64,000 nucleotides of DNA from Rufibacter psychrotolerans (GCF_016924645.1 NZ_JAFFJV010000011.1:1-64000), one strand, 5' to 3'. Positions 17,473 to 26,166 are shown, counted from the stretch's first letter. Made by a program: numbers and translations. Notes: generated from the letters alone by a model not told the origin.

Positions 17473-17838
17473 TTATTCCGGGTTTTGGTCTTCAATCATC
17501 TGGATGATCTCCTTCAGTTCCTGTGGGCTGAGCTGCTTTTCCTTCACGAAGAAGGCCACCAGCTCTTTGTAGGAGTTTTGGAAATAATGGCCCACAAACC
17601 CTTTCATGAACTTCTTCTTGTACTCCTCCGCCTTGATCAGCGGCGCGTAGCGGTAGGTGTTGCCCAGTTTTTCGGCCTGCACAAAGCCTTTCTTCTCCAG
17701 GTTTTTCACCGTGGAGGCCAGGGTGGTGTAAGGCGGTTTGGGCTCCGGAAGTTTTTCCAGGAAATCTTTGATAAAGCCGCCGTCCGTGTCCCAGATCACC
17801 TGCATGGCCTCTTCCTCCTGTTGCGTCAGTTTCTCCAT
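17473..17838 (-). CDS. BlaI/MecI/CopY-family transcriptional repressor
   Basis: A 121-residue winged-helix repressor. The N-terminal DNA-binding half (LTQQEEEAMQVIW, then PPYTTLASTVKNLEKKGFV) matches the family, including the recognition-helix region TTLASTVKNLEKKG. The C-terminal half (KKKFMKGFVGHYFQNSYKELVAFFVKE) is the dimerisation and cleavage region. It is the first gene of a two-gene operon with the M56 peptidase and is directly preceded by a multi-half-site operator at 17850-17885, so autoregulation is likely. Confidence 0.92.
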   Translation of the reverse strand: MEKLTQQEEEAMQVIWDTDGGFIKDFLEKLPEPKPPYTTLASTVKNLEKKGFVQAEKLGNTYRYAPLIKAEEYKKKFMKGFVGHYFQNSYKELVAFFVKEKQLSPQELKEIIQMIEDQNPE

Positions 17839-17849
17839 TGTGTAGGTTG

Positions 17850-17885
17850 TTACGATGTTTTCGTATATTTACGAAAATTTCGTAA
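17850..17885. promoter_or_regulatory. Operator dyad for the BlaI-like repressor
   Basis: A central perfect dyad TTTTCGTA-TATT-TACGAAAA (17858-17877) is flanked by TTACGA and TCGTAA, giving four TACGA/TCGTA half-sites in 36 bp with overall symmetry. It starts 12 nt upstream of the blaI ATG. Confidence 0.75.
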
Positions 17886-17926
17886 TAAAGTAGAGGGTTG
17901 AGGCAGAATATTTTTGATAGAAAATG

Positions 17927-17961
17927 AAAAAGCCTCTTCCTGAACTGAGAAGAGGCTTTTT
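17927..17961 (-). terminator. Hairpin between the M14 peptidase gene and blaI
   Basis: Arms AAAAAGCCTCTT/AAGAGGCTTTTT with an 11-nt loop. It can terminate transcription from either direction. Confidence 0.75.
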
Positions 17962-18008
17962 GCTGAGAGGTGCAGTAATAGATTCGCTCCATACTTACCT
18001 GTTATTAT

Positions 18009-18100
18009 CTGTCATCCTGGAAGGATCTTGTGAGCGAACGGTAGTGGCGCAGGAGCCAAGGCTGTTCTAGCTTGCCCACAAGATCCTTCCAGGATGACAG
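18009..18100. repeat. Family B element, copy 1
   Basis: A 92-bp element with perfect 24-bp terminal inverted repeats beginning CTGTCATCCTGG and ending CCAGGATGACAG. Inner conserved GCGAACGG follows the left end. Related copies lie at 35809-35910 and 37641-37731. It is MITE-like and has no coding capacity. Confidence 0.8.
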
Positions 18101-18162
18101 AAAGGAGTAAAATTCAAGACGACAGAAAGGTGAAAGTTTCAGGATAGCAGAAACAAGAGTGC

Positions 18163-18202
18163 CTTTTAGGGCTGTTTCTGTGAAATGGGCTCAAAAACAA
18201 GG
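18163..18202. repeat. Degenerate family A hairpin after the M14 peptidase gene
   Basis: CCTTTTAGGGCTGTTTCTG followed by TGAAATGGGCTCAAAAAC lies immediately 3' of the stop codon at 18204. Confidence 0.55.
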
Positions 18203-18203
18203 G

Positions 18204-19961
18204 CTATTGCACCGGCAGGGCGCCGCCCAACCAGCGGGCCACCGGGTAGCGCAGGTGTGTAGTCTCATAGTGCGGCGTGTTGCGGTACACGAAGGTGAGC
18301 TGAGCCTGGGCGCTTTTGGCCAGGGCCGGGTCTTTCGCTTTCGCTTCTTCCAGGGCGGCTTTCAGTTTGGGGTCCTTCCTCAGGTACTCGGCGGCCAGGT
18401 CTTCAAACACGTATGCCGAGAAATACTCTTTCTGGCCCAGAATGGAATCAAAGAAGTTCCAGGCGAAGTAAGAGTCCGGGGCTTGCGGCTCCAGTGTCTC
18501 TACCAGAAAGCGGTTGCTCACCTGGTTCAGGTACACCACGTAATCCCCGGCGAAGTACTGGATGGGCTGCTGCGTTTTCCGCACCTGAACATCACTGTGC
18601 AAATAATGACCCTCGTACGGACGCTGACCGGTTTTGTAGTCGGTGATGTAGTAGGTTTCGGGGGTGAGCACGGTGTCTTTGCTCAGGCGCTTCAGGTCTA
18701 CCTGGTTCTGCTGCAGGCGCTCAATTACCTCGGTCCAGGCCTGCGGAATGATATAGGCCACCGGTTTGGAAACGGTAAGCGTGGGCCGGAAGGTGTCAAA
18801 GAACTTCACGGGCCGGGTGAACGGCGCTTTGCGGTCATAGTACAGGCGCTCCAGGCCGCTGACCTCGCTGGGTTTGTATTTGGCCTCGTAGCCCTTGAAT
18901 TGAATGGTTTCTGCCTGCGTGGTATCAGGAGCCCAGTGCAGCACAAATTCCTGTTGGGTAAGCAACGCGGCGCGGTCTTTCTGGCGGGCGGCCTGAATGG
19001 CTTTACCGTTCTGGGCCACGTAGTCCAGGAACTCCAGCATAAGATCGTATGTAGACGCCACGCGCTTGTCAAAGGGTTTGAGCATGTGGGTCTCGGGGAT
19101 GAAGCCCAGGGTCTGGAAAAGCGTGGTGTAGCCGCTGGCGTAGCGCGGCAGATCGGCGAAGCCGAAGATGCCGGTCTCCGGGGTTTCGCCGCGCGAGTTC
19201 ACGTAGGGCACCAGCGGCCACTTGCGCTTTTCCATGCCTTTGTACAGGGCCGGAATCATTTGTTGTTTCAGGAGCTGGCCCAATGCGCCGCCCAGTTTGT
19301 TGTGCTGCGTGGGGATGAGCGTCATGGTGTACTGGTAATCGGCGCCGTTGCTGGTGTGGTTATCCACGAACACCTCGGGGTCCCAGGTCCGGAAGATGGT
19401 GGCGAAGGTTCTGGCGTTTTTGGAGTCTTCCTTGATGAAATCGCGGTTCAGGTCCAGGTTGCGGGAATTGCCCCGGAAACCATAGCTCTCGGGCCCGTTC
19501 TGGTTGGTGCGGGTGTGGCTGTTTCGGTTGAGCGCGCCGCCTACGTTGTAAATAGGAATGATCACCAGCACCACCTGGTCCAACTGCTTCCGCAGCTTCT
19601 TGTTCTGCACCAGGTCGCGGGTGAGCATCATGGTGGCGTCAATGCCCTCGGGCTCGCCCGGATGGATGCCGTTCTGCACCAGGAGCACCGTTTTGCCTTT
19701 CCGGTGGATGGATTGCGGATCGAAATCACCATCGGTAGACACCACTACGGTATGCAGGGGCTTGCCGGCATCGGTCATGCCCATGGCGGTCATCTTGATC
19801 TCGGGATAGGCCTCGTCCAGGCGCTGGTAATAGTCAATGCACTCGTAATAGGTGGCGGTCTGGGTGTGGTTACTTTTCTCGTAAGGGGTTTTCCAGTCGG
19901 GGGCGGCAGGGCTGCCGGAAGAAAGCAGCGCCCCAACCAGGGTGAGCAAGGGAAGAAACAT
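18204..19961 (-). CDS. M14-family zinc carboxypeptidase
   Basis: A 585-residue secreted peptidase with a signal peptide (about residues 1-17, LLTLVGALLSSGSPA). Zinc ligands are in NGIHPGEPEGID (His-x-x-Glu, about 97-104), with the third His in FVDNHTSNGADYQY (about 190). NRNSHTRTNQNGPESYG and RDFIKEDS fit the substrate site. The C-terminal 250 residues have no recognised domain. M14 enzymes remove C-terminal residues from peptides or cut cell-wall peptides; substrate unknown. The start at 19961 removes 56 codons that include intergenic hairpin sequence. Confidence 0.88.
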   Translation of the reverse strand: MFLPLLTLVGALLSSGSPAAPDWKTPYEKSNHTQTATYYECIDYYQRLDEAYPEIKMTAMGMTDAGKPLHTVVVSTDGDFDPQSIHRKGKTVLLVQNGIHPGEPEGIDATMMLTRDLVQNKKLRKQLDQVVLVIIPIYNVGGALNRNSHTRTNQNGPESYGFRGNSRNLDLNRDFIKEDSKNARTFATIFRTWDPEVFVDNHTSNGADYQYTMTLIPTQHNKLGGALGQLLKQQMIPALYKGMEKRKWPLVPYVNSRGETPETGIFGFADLPRYASGYTTLFQTLGFIPETHMLKPFDKRVASTYDLMLEFLDYVAQNGKAIQAARQKDRAALLTQQEFVLHWAPDTTQAETIQFKGYEAKYKPSEVSGLERLYYDRKAPFTRPVKFFDTFRPTLTVSKPVAYIIPQAWTEVIERLQQNQVDLKRLSKDTVLTPETYYITDYKTGQRPYEGHYLHSDVQVRKTQQPIQYFAGDYVVYLNQVSNRFLVETLEPQAPDSYFAWNFFDSILGQKEYFSAYVFEDLAAEYLRKDPKLKAALEEAKAKDPALAKSAQAQLTFVYRNTPHYETTHLRYPVARWLGGALPVQ

Positions 19962-20077
19962 GGTAGTTGGGTATGAATGACAGGGTAATGTTAGGCAATC
20001 TGGCGGGAATTGAAAAGCCCCAGCGGCCAGGGTGGGGAAAGGATCGCCTCTGGCATTAGGACCTAAGGCTCTTTGTT

Positions 20078-20110
20078 TTGGGGCAGTTTTCCTGAAAAGG
20101 CGCCTAAAAC
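20078..20110. repeat. Degenerate family A hairpin upstream of the M14 peptidase gene
   Basis: GTTTTGGGGCAGTTTTCCTG is followed by AAAAGGCGCCTAAAAC. The inner core is kept and the outer arms are not. Confidence 0.55.
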
Positions 20111-20123
20111 CTACTATGTGGCA

Positions 20124-20161
20124 AAACAAAAGAGCAGCGCCGGTTGGGCAGCGCTGCTCTT
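20124..20161 (-). terminator. Terminator of the lipoprotein gene
   Basis: Arms AGAGCAGCGC/GCGCTGCTCT (20131-20160) with a 10-nt loop. An A-rich run on the plus strand gives a U-tract on the minus-strand RNA, 26 nt after the stop. Confidence 0.8.
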
Positions 20162-20186
20162 GAATAAGGGAAAGCCAGGTGGCCGG

Positions 20187-20909
20187 TTAGTACAGCATCA
20201 CGCCAGTCACCTGGGTGGTGTTGGGCACATCCTCCACTTTCAGCTTGCCCCAGCGCTCGGCCGGAATGCCTTTCATATCCAGCACGAAGCTCATTTTATC
20301 GGCCTCCGCAATGGCTACTAATTTGCCTTCGCCGGGGCTCACGCGGGAAATGGAGAAGTTCTGCTTTACCTGGCCCAGGGTGCTGCCAATGCCCACGCCC
20401 GACGCGCTCTTGAACGCCGGGTTCAGGACCGTGATGCGGTAGACCTTGCAGGCCCCGCCGGCGCAGTCCTGCTCCACCAGCAAATCGGGGCGGCGGCGCT
20501 CGCCCAGCACTTCAAACGCCTTGGTGGTGGTGCCTTCCAGGGTGTGGTCCACTTCGCGCAGCTTGTTGTAGCCGTAGGCTTTTTTCAGCTCCTCAATGGG
20601 CATGCCTATTTTCACGGCCCCGGCCTGACCGCGTTGCAGCGTTAGGTTAAAGAGCGGGTTGCTGGCCGAGGGCGGGGTAGAGGCCGTAGAAGGCACATCG
20701 GGCAGGGGCTCCTCAGACATGGGCTCAGAAGGAGCGGAAGCCGGCGCGGAGCCGTCGGGGCTGGCAGGATCGGCCTCGGCGGCGCCAGCGGAAATATCGC
20801 CCGCGGCGGCCTCCATCTGGGCCTCGTTAGCGTCCTGGGCGGTGGAGGCATCTTGCTTACAGGCGGCCATGGCTAACAGCGCGCCTAACAAAAGGGTAGT
20901 CTTTTTCAT
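20187..20909 (-). CDS. Putative lipoprotein of unknown function
   Basis: A 240-residue protein with a lipoprotein signal (LLLGALLAMAACKQ; lipid-bearing Cys at about residue 17). A long Ala/Pro/Ser/Glu-rich disordered linker (about 20-80) follows, then a globular domain (RGQAGAVKIGMPIEELKKAYG..) with the Cys pair in EQDCAGGACKVYRI. The start at 20909 removes 35 codons without family support and puts Met-Lys-Lys at the N-terminus. It is expected to be anchored at a membrane facing the periplasm or outside. Function unknown. Confidence 0.7.
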   Translation of the reverse strand: MKKTTLLLGALLAMAACKQDASTAQDANEAQMEAAAGDISAGAAEADPASPDGSAPASAPSEPMSEEPLPDVPSTASTPPSASNPLFNLTLQRGQAGAVKIGMPIEELKKAYGYNKLREVDHTLEGTTTKAFEVLGERRRPDLLVEQDCAGGACKVYRITVLNPAFKSASGVGIGSTLGQVKQNFSISRVSPGEGKLVAIAEADKMSFVLDMKGIPAERWGKLKVEDVPNTTQVTGVMLY

Positions 20910-21044
20910 TGCCGTAAAAGGATTAGGGGGGCATAGGTACTGTTTCTTGGGGCATAACGCAAGCCTTTGGGTGAAGTTGCCTGGTTCCAATTTGGCGATG
21001 GTGCGTATACCCACTAATTTGGCCCTAAACTTAGCATAACCAAA

Positions 21045-21875
21045 ATGAAAAAGCCCCTGATTTTAGTGTCTAACGACGATGGCATCACCGCCCCCGGCAT
21101 TCATGTGCTGGTAAAGGTGATGCAGAGAATAGGCGAGGTGGTGGTGGTAGCGCCAGACGGGCCCCAGTCGGGCATGGGGCACGCCATTACCATAGGCAAT
21201 ACCCTGCGTTTAGATAAGTCGCTGGCCTTGAGCGAAGTGGAGTCCTATGAGTGCTCCGGCACCCCCGCCGACTGCGTGAAGCTGGCCAAGCACCACGTGC
21301 TCAAGAACCGCAAGCCCGACCTGGTGGTGAGCGGCATCAACCACGGCTCCAACTCCAGCATCAGCGTGCTGTACTCGGGCACTATGTCGGCGGCCATTGA
21401 GGCGGCCATTGAAGGCTTGCCGGCCATTGGCTTCTCGCTCTGCGACTACGGGCATGACATTGATTTCTCGCACACCGAGGAGTACGTGGAGCTGATCACG
21501 CGGCAGGCCCTGGAGCATGGCATTCCGGCGGGCGTGGCCCTCAACGTGAACTTCCCCAAGAAGTCTGACCAGCCCATTGCTGGCGTGAAGGTGTGCCGCC
21601 AGGCCCGTGCCAAGTGGGAGGAAGAGTTTGACGAGCGCCTGGACCCGCGGGGCCGCAGCTACTTCTGGCTCACTGGCAGCTTCGTGAACCATGACAAAGG
21701 CGACGACACCGATGAGGCGGCCCTGGCCCAGAACTACGTGTCGGTGGTGCCCTGCCAGTTTGATATGACCGCCAGCCACGCCATTACGCTGCTCAACAAT
21801 GAGTGGAACCTGAACCCAGCGGCGCAGCCTGCCCCCAGCTCCAAGACGGTAGAGAGCGGCCGCGCCGAAGGCTAA
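21045..21875 (+). CDS. surE: 5'/3'-nucleotidase SurE
   Basis: A 276-residue survival protein E phosphatase, releasing phosphate from nucleoside monophosphates. The metal site is ILVSNDDGITAPGI (DD at about residues 11-12), with APDGPQSGMGHAIT, CSGTPADCVKLA, VSGINHGSNSS and YSGTMSAAIEA all present. It is complete, with a short Pro/Ser-rich C-terminal tail. The gene stands alone between divergent and convergent neighbours and has a family A hairpin after it. Confidence 0.96.
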   Translation: MKKPLILVSNDDGITAPGIHVLVKVMQRIGEVVVVAPDGPQSGMGHAITIGNTLRLDKSLALSEVESYECSGTPADCVKLAKHHVLKNRKPDLVVSGINHGSNSSISVLYSGTMSAAIEAAIEGLPAIGFSLCDYGHDIDFSHTEEYVELITRQALEHGIPAGVALNVNFPKKSDQPIAGVKVCRQARAKWEEEFDERLDPRGRSYFWLTGSFVNHDKGDDTDEAALAQNYVSVVPCQFDMTASHAITLLNNEWNLNPAAQPAPSSKTVESGRAEG

Positions 21876-21887
21876 CCCGTTTCCGGC

Positions 21888-21962
21888 CCTTTTTTCATAA
21901 AACAGGCCGTAAACCCAGAGGCGTTTTTGGGCTGTTTTATTAGAAAAGGAGCCAAAACGCCC
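21888..21962. repeat. Two adjacent family A hairpins, imperfect
   Basis: The first is a half-site (CCCTTTTTTCATAAAACAGG, about 21888-21912). The second (21920-21962) pairs GGCGTTTTTGGGCTG with GGAGCCAAAACGCC around TTTTATTAGAAAA. They lie downstream of surE, before the main terminator. Confidence 0.65.
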
Positions 21963-21995
21963 GCCCCACGCTAGGGTGGCAGGCCATACAAAGCA

Positions 21996-22024
21996 AAAGA
22001 GCCGGACCATGTGGCCGGCTCTTT
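21996..22024. terminator. Terminator between surE and the pectinesterase gene
   Basis: Arms AAAGAGCCGG/CCGGCTCTTT lie between convergent genes. Confidence 0.8.
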
Positions 22025-22051
22025 CTGCTTTATAACAAACTAACCTAATGC

Positions 22052-24787
22052 TTAGCGCACCAGAATCTTCAGGACCCCGGTCTTGCCGTCTACGGTGTAT
22101 CTGGCAACGTACACGCCGGGGCGCTGTCCATGGAGGGAAATAGTCTTATGGCTGCTCTCTTTCATGATGAGAGCACCGGTGATGGAGGAGATGGAAACCA
22201 GGGAGCGGCTGCCGTCTACGTGCAGGAGGTTGTCTGCGAAATAGACCGGTTTGCGCTCCAGTTCTCCTTTAGAGGAAGTAACGGTTTTAGAGACTACAAT
22301 AGAGCCGGTTCCCTCCAGTTGCGTGGGGTGCGACGTGGCAGAGTAGGTGCCCTCGGCCATTTCAGTGCCGTTCAGCGTGAAGTTCCTCACCCGTACCGTG
22401 GTGTTCAGGACCGCCTTGCCTGTGCCGCTCAGGACCAGTTTCAGGTCTTGGCCGGCGCTGTTCTCATGGCTGAACGCTACTTTGTTGTTGTCGCCTACCT
22501 CAATCTGGCCCAGGCCGAACGCGTTGGCGCTGGTGCCTTCCAGCACAATGGAGGACGCAGCCGTAGAGCTTGCCTTGGTCACGTCCCACACGCCGGTAAA
22601 CCCGCTGTTATCGCCGCCCAGCACCAGGATGGCCGTATTCTGGAAGTTGGCCCGGGTGTTCATGGGTGATACCTTGCCGGTGCCGGATACCGGGCCCAGC
22701 AGTTTCAGGGAGTTCTGCTTGGAGGCATGGTTGCTGCTCATTTCCATGGTAACGGCACCCAGCACAGAAACCGGAGCCGTCAGGGCGAAGCCTTCGCCGC
22801 CCGTGGCGTAGGAGATTCTGGAGCCTTCCTGCATTTCCACCACGCCGGTAGAAGCGTGATTGCCCCGCATTCTAAGTCGGCCGGTAGAGGTAAGCACCAA
22901 CTTGGCCGCGTACACGGTGCCGGTGGTTTCAATCTCCCGCGACACCAGCACAGTCTCGCCTGCCTCCGGCATCAGTTGCGGGGAGTAGTTGGCGGCTTTG
23001 TCCCAGGTGCCGTCCACGCTGCCCACAAAGGTGAAGCTGCTTGGGCGTCCCACCAGAATCTTGCCAGTGCCCGAGATAAGGCTTGGGTGCGTGGCGGCGG
23101 TGTACTCGCCCAGGCCCTGGAGGGTGTTGTCAAGGAAGAACTCGCTCAACGTCACGTCATGGTTCAGGACCAGGCTGGCCCCGGTCTCTACCCGCAGCTG
23201 TGATTTGGGTTGGAACGCGCTGGCATGGCCCACGGTAAGCGTAGCGCCGGCTTTAACGGTGGTGTTGCCTTTGCCCAGGGCATTGGCCGAGTTGGCCTCT
23301 ACCGTGCCCGCTTTCAGGACCCAGTTGCCCGAGAAGTTCAGGTTGTCACCGGTGAGCACCAGTTTGCCGGCGCCTTCTTTGCTGAGTTCGTGCACGCCCG
23401 AGAGGGTAGCCGCCAGGGTAAGGGTGCCGGTAGGGTTCAAGGTGCTCACCTCTTTGGTAGCGATTTTACCGGCCAGGCTGGCCTCGGCCGCCGTGGTGAT
23501 CTCGGCGTTCCCGATGGTAAGATAGGTGAGGGTGCTATTGGCGGTCACATTCAGTTTGGCGCCATTCATCAGGTGCAGATCGGCGCCAAAGGTACCGCCG
23601 TCTGCCAGAAGCTCATGCTGGCCATTCACTTCGGCCGCATCGCCGGTGGCAGGTACGCCCGCGGGGTCCCAGTTATCGGCCAGGAGCCAGCCCTTGGTAG
23701 CGGCGGTGCCTTTCCAGGTGTAAGACTTGAGGGTGGAGGGCTCTGCGGTAGGGTCCCAGTTGTCGGTGCCGGCCATTACCTTTTGCACGGTGTAGTCAGC
23801 GGCTTCGGTAGCCGTCAAGGCCCGCAGGCCGGCCCATTTGGCGCGTTTGCTCATGTCGGCCCCGGGGCCGGTGTTGTTGTACTCGTACAGTTTCAGGTCG
23901 GGGCTGGTGTCAGAGTACTCCATGCTCCACTTGTCGCCCCAGCCCTCCGGATGAATCATTTCGGTCATGTGCGAGTTCATCCAGGTTACCTTGGGGTACT
24001 CGTGCCACGGGCGGCCCAGCCTGATCAGGGCACCGTCATCGCCCGCGCGGGGGCTATTGGTGGCATACGTTAAGCGACACTCATTGAAGACGTACCCGTA
24101 CGGTTGGTCTTTGGGCGTGGAGGGAGCGGTGATCCAGCCGCCGCCGAAGCTTCTGATCTCACACCCCTGGAAATAGCCAATGCCGGCTCCGTAGATGTAG
24201 TCGGTGCGGCCCAGCACCAGGCAGTTCTCAAAATAGCTGCGTTTGCCGGGTTGCCACAGGTAAATGGTGTCCTGGTAGCCCAGCAGGTTGCAGTTGATGA
24301 ACACGTTTTTGTCACCTATCACCGTCACGGCCAGCGCTTGCCCCACGGGACCGGCGGTGTTCTGGATGGTGAGGTTCTCGGCCCTGAAACCCTCGCTCTG
24401 CAGGGTAAGGGTGGCCGAGGTGCGGAGGTTGTCACCGCTCCACTTGGCGGCATCGGCGGTGGGGCACTTGCCGCTGGAGCAGTCATAGATGTGGTAGCTG
24501 ATGATGGTTTCCTCGCGGCTTTCCCCAATAAAGGAGATATTCTTCTTGTCAGCGGGCACCAGGAGCTTTTCGGTGTTGTATAGGCCGCGCTTGATGTAAA
24601 TGACGGTACGCCGGTCGCTGTTAGACGGAACCGCGTTGATGGCATCCTGTATTTTTGTAAAATTCCCGGATCCGTCCAGCGCTACCACTATGTCTGCGTT
24701 AGGCGGCGTGAACGCCTGCGCAGCCCAACCCGAGAGCAGCAGCAAAAGCGTGAAAAGAAGTTTGTAGAGGGGTAAAGGTTTCATCAT
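22052..24787 (-). CDS. Secreted pectinesterase with autotransporter-type repeats and T9SS-like tail
   Basis: A 911-residue protein with a signal peptide (about 1-25, ending WAAQA). Residues about 30-335 are a right-handed beta-helix pectin methylesterase: GPVGQALAV, GYQDTIYLW, GRTDYIYGAG (catalytic Asp) and LIRLGRPWHEYP are the family signatures. Residues about 350-830 are strand-rich with units such as LSKEGAGKLVLTGDN that resemble the autotransporter-associated beta-strand repeat. The last 75 residues (..GQRPGVYVARYTVDGKTGVLKILVR) look like a T9SS type A sorting domain. It would demethylate pectin outside the cell or at its surface. The start could also be 24784. A possible operator array lies upstream. 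Confidence 0.88.
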   Translation of the reverse strand: MMKPLPLYKLLFTLLLLLSGWAAQAFTPPNADIVVALDGSGNFTKIQDAINAVPSNSDRRTVIYIKRGLYNTEKLLVPADKKNISFIGESREETIISYHIYDCSSGKCPTADAAKWSGDNLRTSATLTLQSEGFRAENLTIQNTAGPVGQALAVTVIGDKNVFINCNLLGYQDTIYLWQPGKRSYFENCLVLGRTDYIYGAGIGYFQGCEIRSFGGGWITAPSTPKDQPYGYVFNECRLTYATNSPRAGDDGALIRLGRPWHEYPKVTWMNSHMTEMIHPEGWGDKWSMEYSDTSPDLKLYEYNNTGPGADMSKRAKWAGLRALTATEAADYTVQKVMAGTDNWDPTAEPSTLKSYTWKGTAATKGWLLADNWDPAGVPATGDAAEVNGQHELLADGGTFGADLHLMNGAKLNVTANSTLTYLTIGNAEITTAAEASLAGKIATKEVSTLNPTGTLTLAATLSGVHELSKEGAGKLVLTGDNLNFSGNWVLKAGTVEANSANALGKGNTTVKAGATLTVGHASAFQPKSQLRVETGASLVLNHDVTLSEFFLDNTLQGLGEYTAATHPSLISGTGKILVGRPSSFTFVGSVDGTWDKAANYSPQLMPEAGETVLVSREIETTGTVYAAKLVLTSTGRLRMRGNHASTGVVEMQEGSRISYATGGEGFALTAPVSVLGAVTMEMSSNHASKQNSLKLLGPVSGTGKVSPMNTRANFQNTAILVLGGDNSGFTGVWDVTKASSTAASSIVLEGTSANAFGLGQIEVGDNNKVAFSHENSAGQDLKLVLSGTGKAVLNTTVRVRNFTLNGTEMAEGTYSATSHPTQLEGTGSIVVSKTVTSSKGELERKPVYFADNLLHVDGSRSLVSISSITGALIMKESSHKTISLHGQRPGVYVARYTVDGKTGVLKILVR

Positions 24788-25332
24788 AGAGGTGGATTTA
24801 ATGTAAAGTTGTTAAATAACAGAGGCTATTTTCTGTTTAGTTTAGCAATACCCTATTGTAAAACCTAATATTTTTCAAACTAATTAATGGTGCCATTAGC
24901 TAAATTGAGGCAATAAATTGCACAATCGATTGCATGCGCCATTGCACAACAAAGTAGTGGCTTTGTTGTGGTTTTATTTTGGTAAATTACTGGTAATTAG
25001 TGTGTTGTTTGTTGGCTTTTAAGGATGGAAGCGGGCAAGTGAACAAGACGATAATTGCCTGATAACTAAGAGTTGCAAGCGAGTTGCACACTGAAATTTA
25101 TTTATAAAATATTGTATAATCAGGCTGATGGTACTGAGCAGGATTTTGCAAAATAGCCATACCTCCCGCGCCGGGGCAGGCATAGGACCAGGGCAGGACC
25201 AACTGCCCACTGCCTGGTAGCAGCCAACGCTATCCCGCTTGCCGGGCCGCGGCGAAGAATAAGGAGACGCCAGCCAGTAGGTTACTGCAATTAGGCAGGG
25301 AAGCGCTTGTTGCTTGCTTGGTGGCAGAACAT
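24788..25332. other. Long gene-free region upstream of the pectinesterase gene
   Basis: The stretch is AT-rich from about 24790 to 25130 and GC-richer after that. It holds the ATTGCA array (24917-24950). No TAnnTTTG promoter match was found on the minus strand, and no coding frame here looks real. Confidence 0.5.
24917..24950. promoter_or_regulatory. Three ATTGCA direct repeats at 12-bp spacing
   Basis: ATTGCA starts at 24917, 24929 and 24941. The first two frame the palindrome CAATCGATTG (24923-24932), giving a LacI-type look (TTGCACAATCGATTGCA). The array is 130-165 bp upstream of the pectinesterase start. It is a candidate operator for a sugar-responsive regulator that is not in the window. 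Confidence 0.45.
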
Positions 25333-25365
25333 AAAAAAAGCCCCTCTACGGACGTAGAGAGGCTT
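25333..25365 (-). terminator. Terminator of the small hypothetical gene
   Basis: Arms AGCCCCTCTAC/GTAGAGAGGCT (one mismatch) with an A7 run on the plus strand, so the minus-strand RNA ends in a U-tract. Confidence 0.8.
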
Positions 25366-25382
25366 CTCAGGTGCCAGAAGGG

Positions 25383-25679
25383 TTAGTTCTGCGCCGGAAT
25401 TTTTGCTTTGTTCAGGTTATCAATGGGGCCGTACTGGGCTTTCTTGATGGTGATGCCCGCTACTTTCAGTTGCACCTCAACCGGGGCCAGCTTTTTGGTA
25501 AAATCAGAAGAAACCACTTTGCCGTAGAACTCCTTCGCCTCTTTGGAAGCGCCTTTTTCAAAGGAATGGGTAGAGAGTTTCTTGGTGACCGGCAGGCCCG
25601 GGATAATCTGATACGTGGTGCAGGTTACCTCATAAGAAGGCAGAAAGGGCTTAATAGCCTTTTTGAGTAAACGTTTCAT
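25383..25679 (-). CDS. Small hypothetical protein
   Basis: A 98-residue basic protein (MKRLLKKAIKPFLPSYEV..) with no signal peptide and no recognised domain. A beta-rich middle (TCTTYQIIPGLPVTKKL) is followed by a Lys/Glu-rich helical stretch. It has its own -7 element (25720-25727) and its own terminator, which together support a real gene. Function unknown. Confidence 0.65.
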   Translation of the reverse strand: MKRLLKKAIKPFLPSYEVTCTTYQIIPGLPVTKKLSTHSFEKGASKEAKEFYGKVVSSDFTKKLAPVEVQLKVAGITIKKAQYGPIDNLNKAKIPAQN

Positions 25680-25719
25680 GTAGAATTTTGGGTATAGTAC
25701 TGTTCTAGGGTGGTGTAGA

Positions 25720-25727
25720 CAAATATA
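25720..25727 (-). promoter_or_regulatory. -7 element TATATTTG of the small hypothetical gene
   Basis: It matches TAnnTTTG on the minus strand, 41 nt upstream of the start at 25679. Confidence 0.55.
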
Positions 25728-26072
25728 AACTTAAATTAGCCAAACACCATAGCCCTGTTTTTGGTTTATTTTAATCAATCTATGCTGAAATTTTTATGAA
25801 TTGAATGTATAAACAACTGGAAATTAACTGGTTAATTGGTTGGCTCTTGGTTTTTAGTACCAATTGAAATAGTAAAAAATGCGTAAGCACTCTCCGTGCG
25901 GCTTGCCGGCGGTCCCGGGTTTATGAGTTTCCTCTGTTTACCCTGACCAGCATTCTGGCTTTCCCCAGGAGCGGAGAACAGGAGCTGTGCTTCCCTGTGA
26001 GGGGTGTATTCGGGTGCGTTGTTCCGGATGGAAAATTGAAAAGAACAGGGGCACATCACCAAGCGGGGCAAT
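25728..26072. other. Gene-free stretch
   Basis: The first 130 bp are AT-rich; the rest is mixed. Frames at about 25832-26228 show no protein-like features. I see nothing definite. Confidence 0.4.
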
Positions 26073-26112
26073 CTGTTTTAAGGGAGTTTTGCCCGGAACT
26101 GCCCTAAAACAG
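26073..26112. repeat. Family A hairpin
   Basis: Arms CTGTTTTAAGGGAGTT and AACTGCCCTAAAACAG surround a short loop. It is followed directly by the S8 protease terminator. Confidence 0.7.
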
Positions 26113-26141
26113 AAAAGCCGTTGGGGGAACCAACGGCTTTT
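26113..26141 (-). terminator. Terminator of the S8 protease gene
   Basis: Arms AAAAGCCGTTGG/CCAACGGCTTTT, 26 nt after the stop codon. Confidence 0.85.
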
Positions 26142-26166
26142 CAAAAGCGAAGCGAGGGTTACTCGC

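Noticed and set aside
18159..19976. 605-codon plus-strand open frame
   Set aside because: It is antisense to the M14 carboxypeptidase, which has zinc ligands, a signal peptide and normal codon use. GC-rich genes leave long open frames on the other strand.
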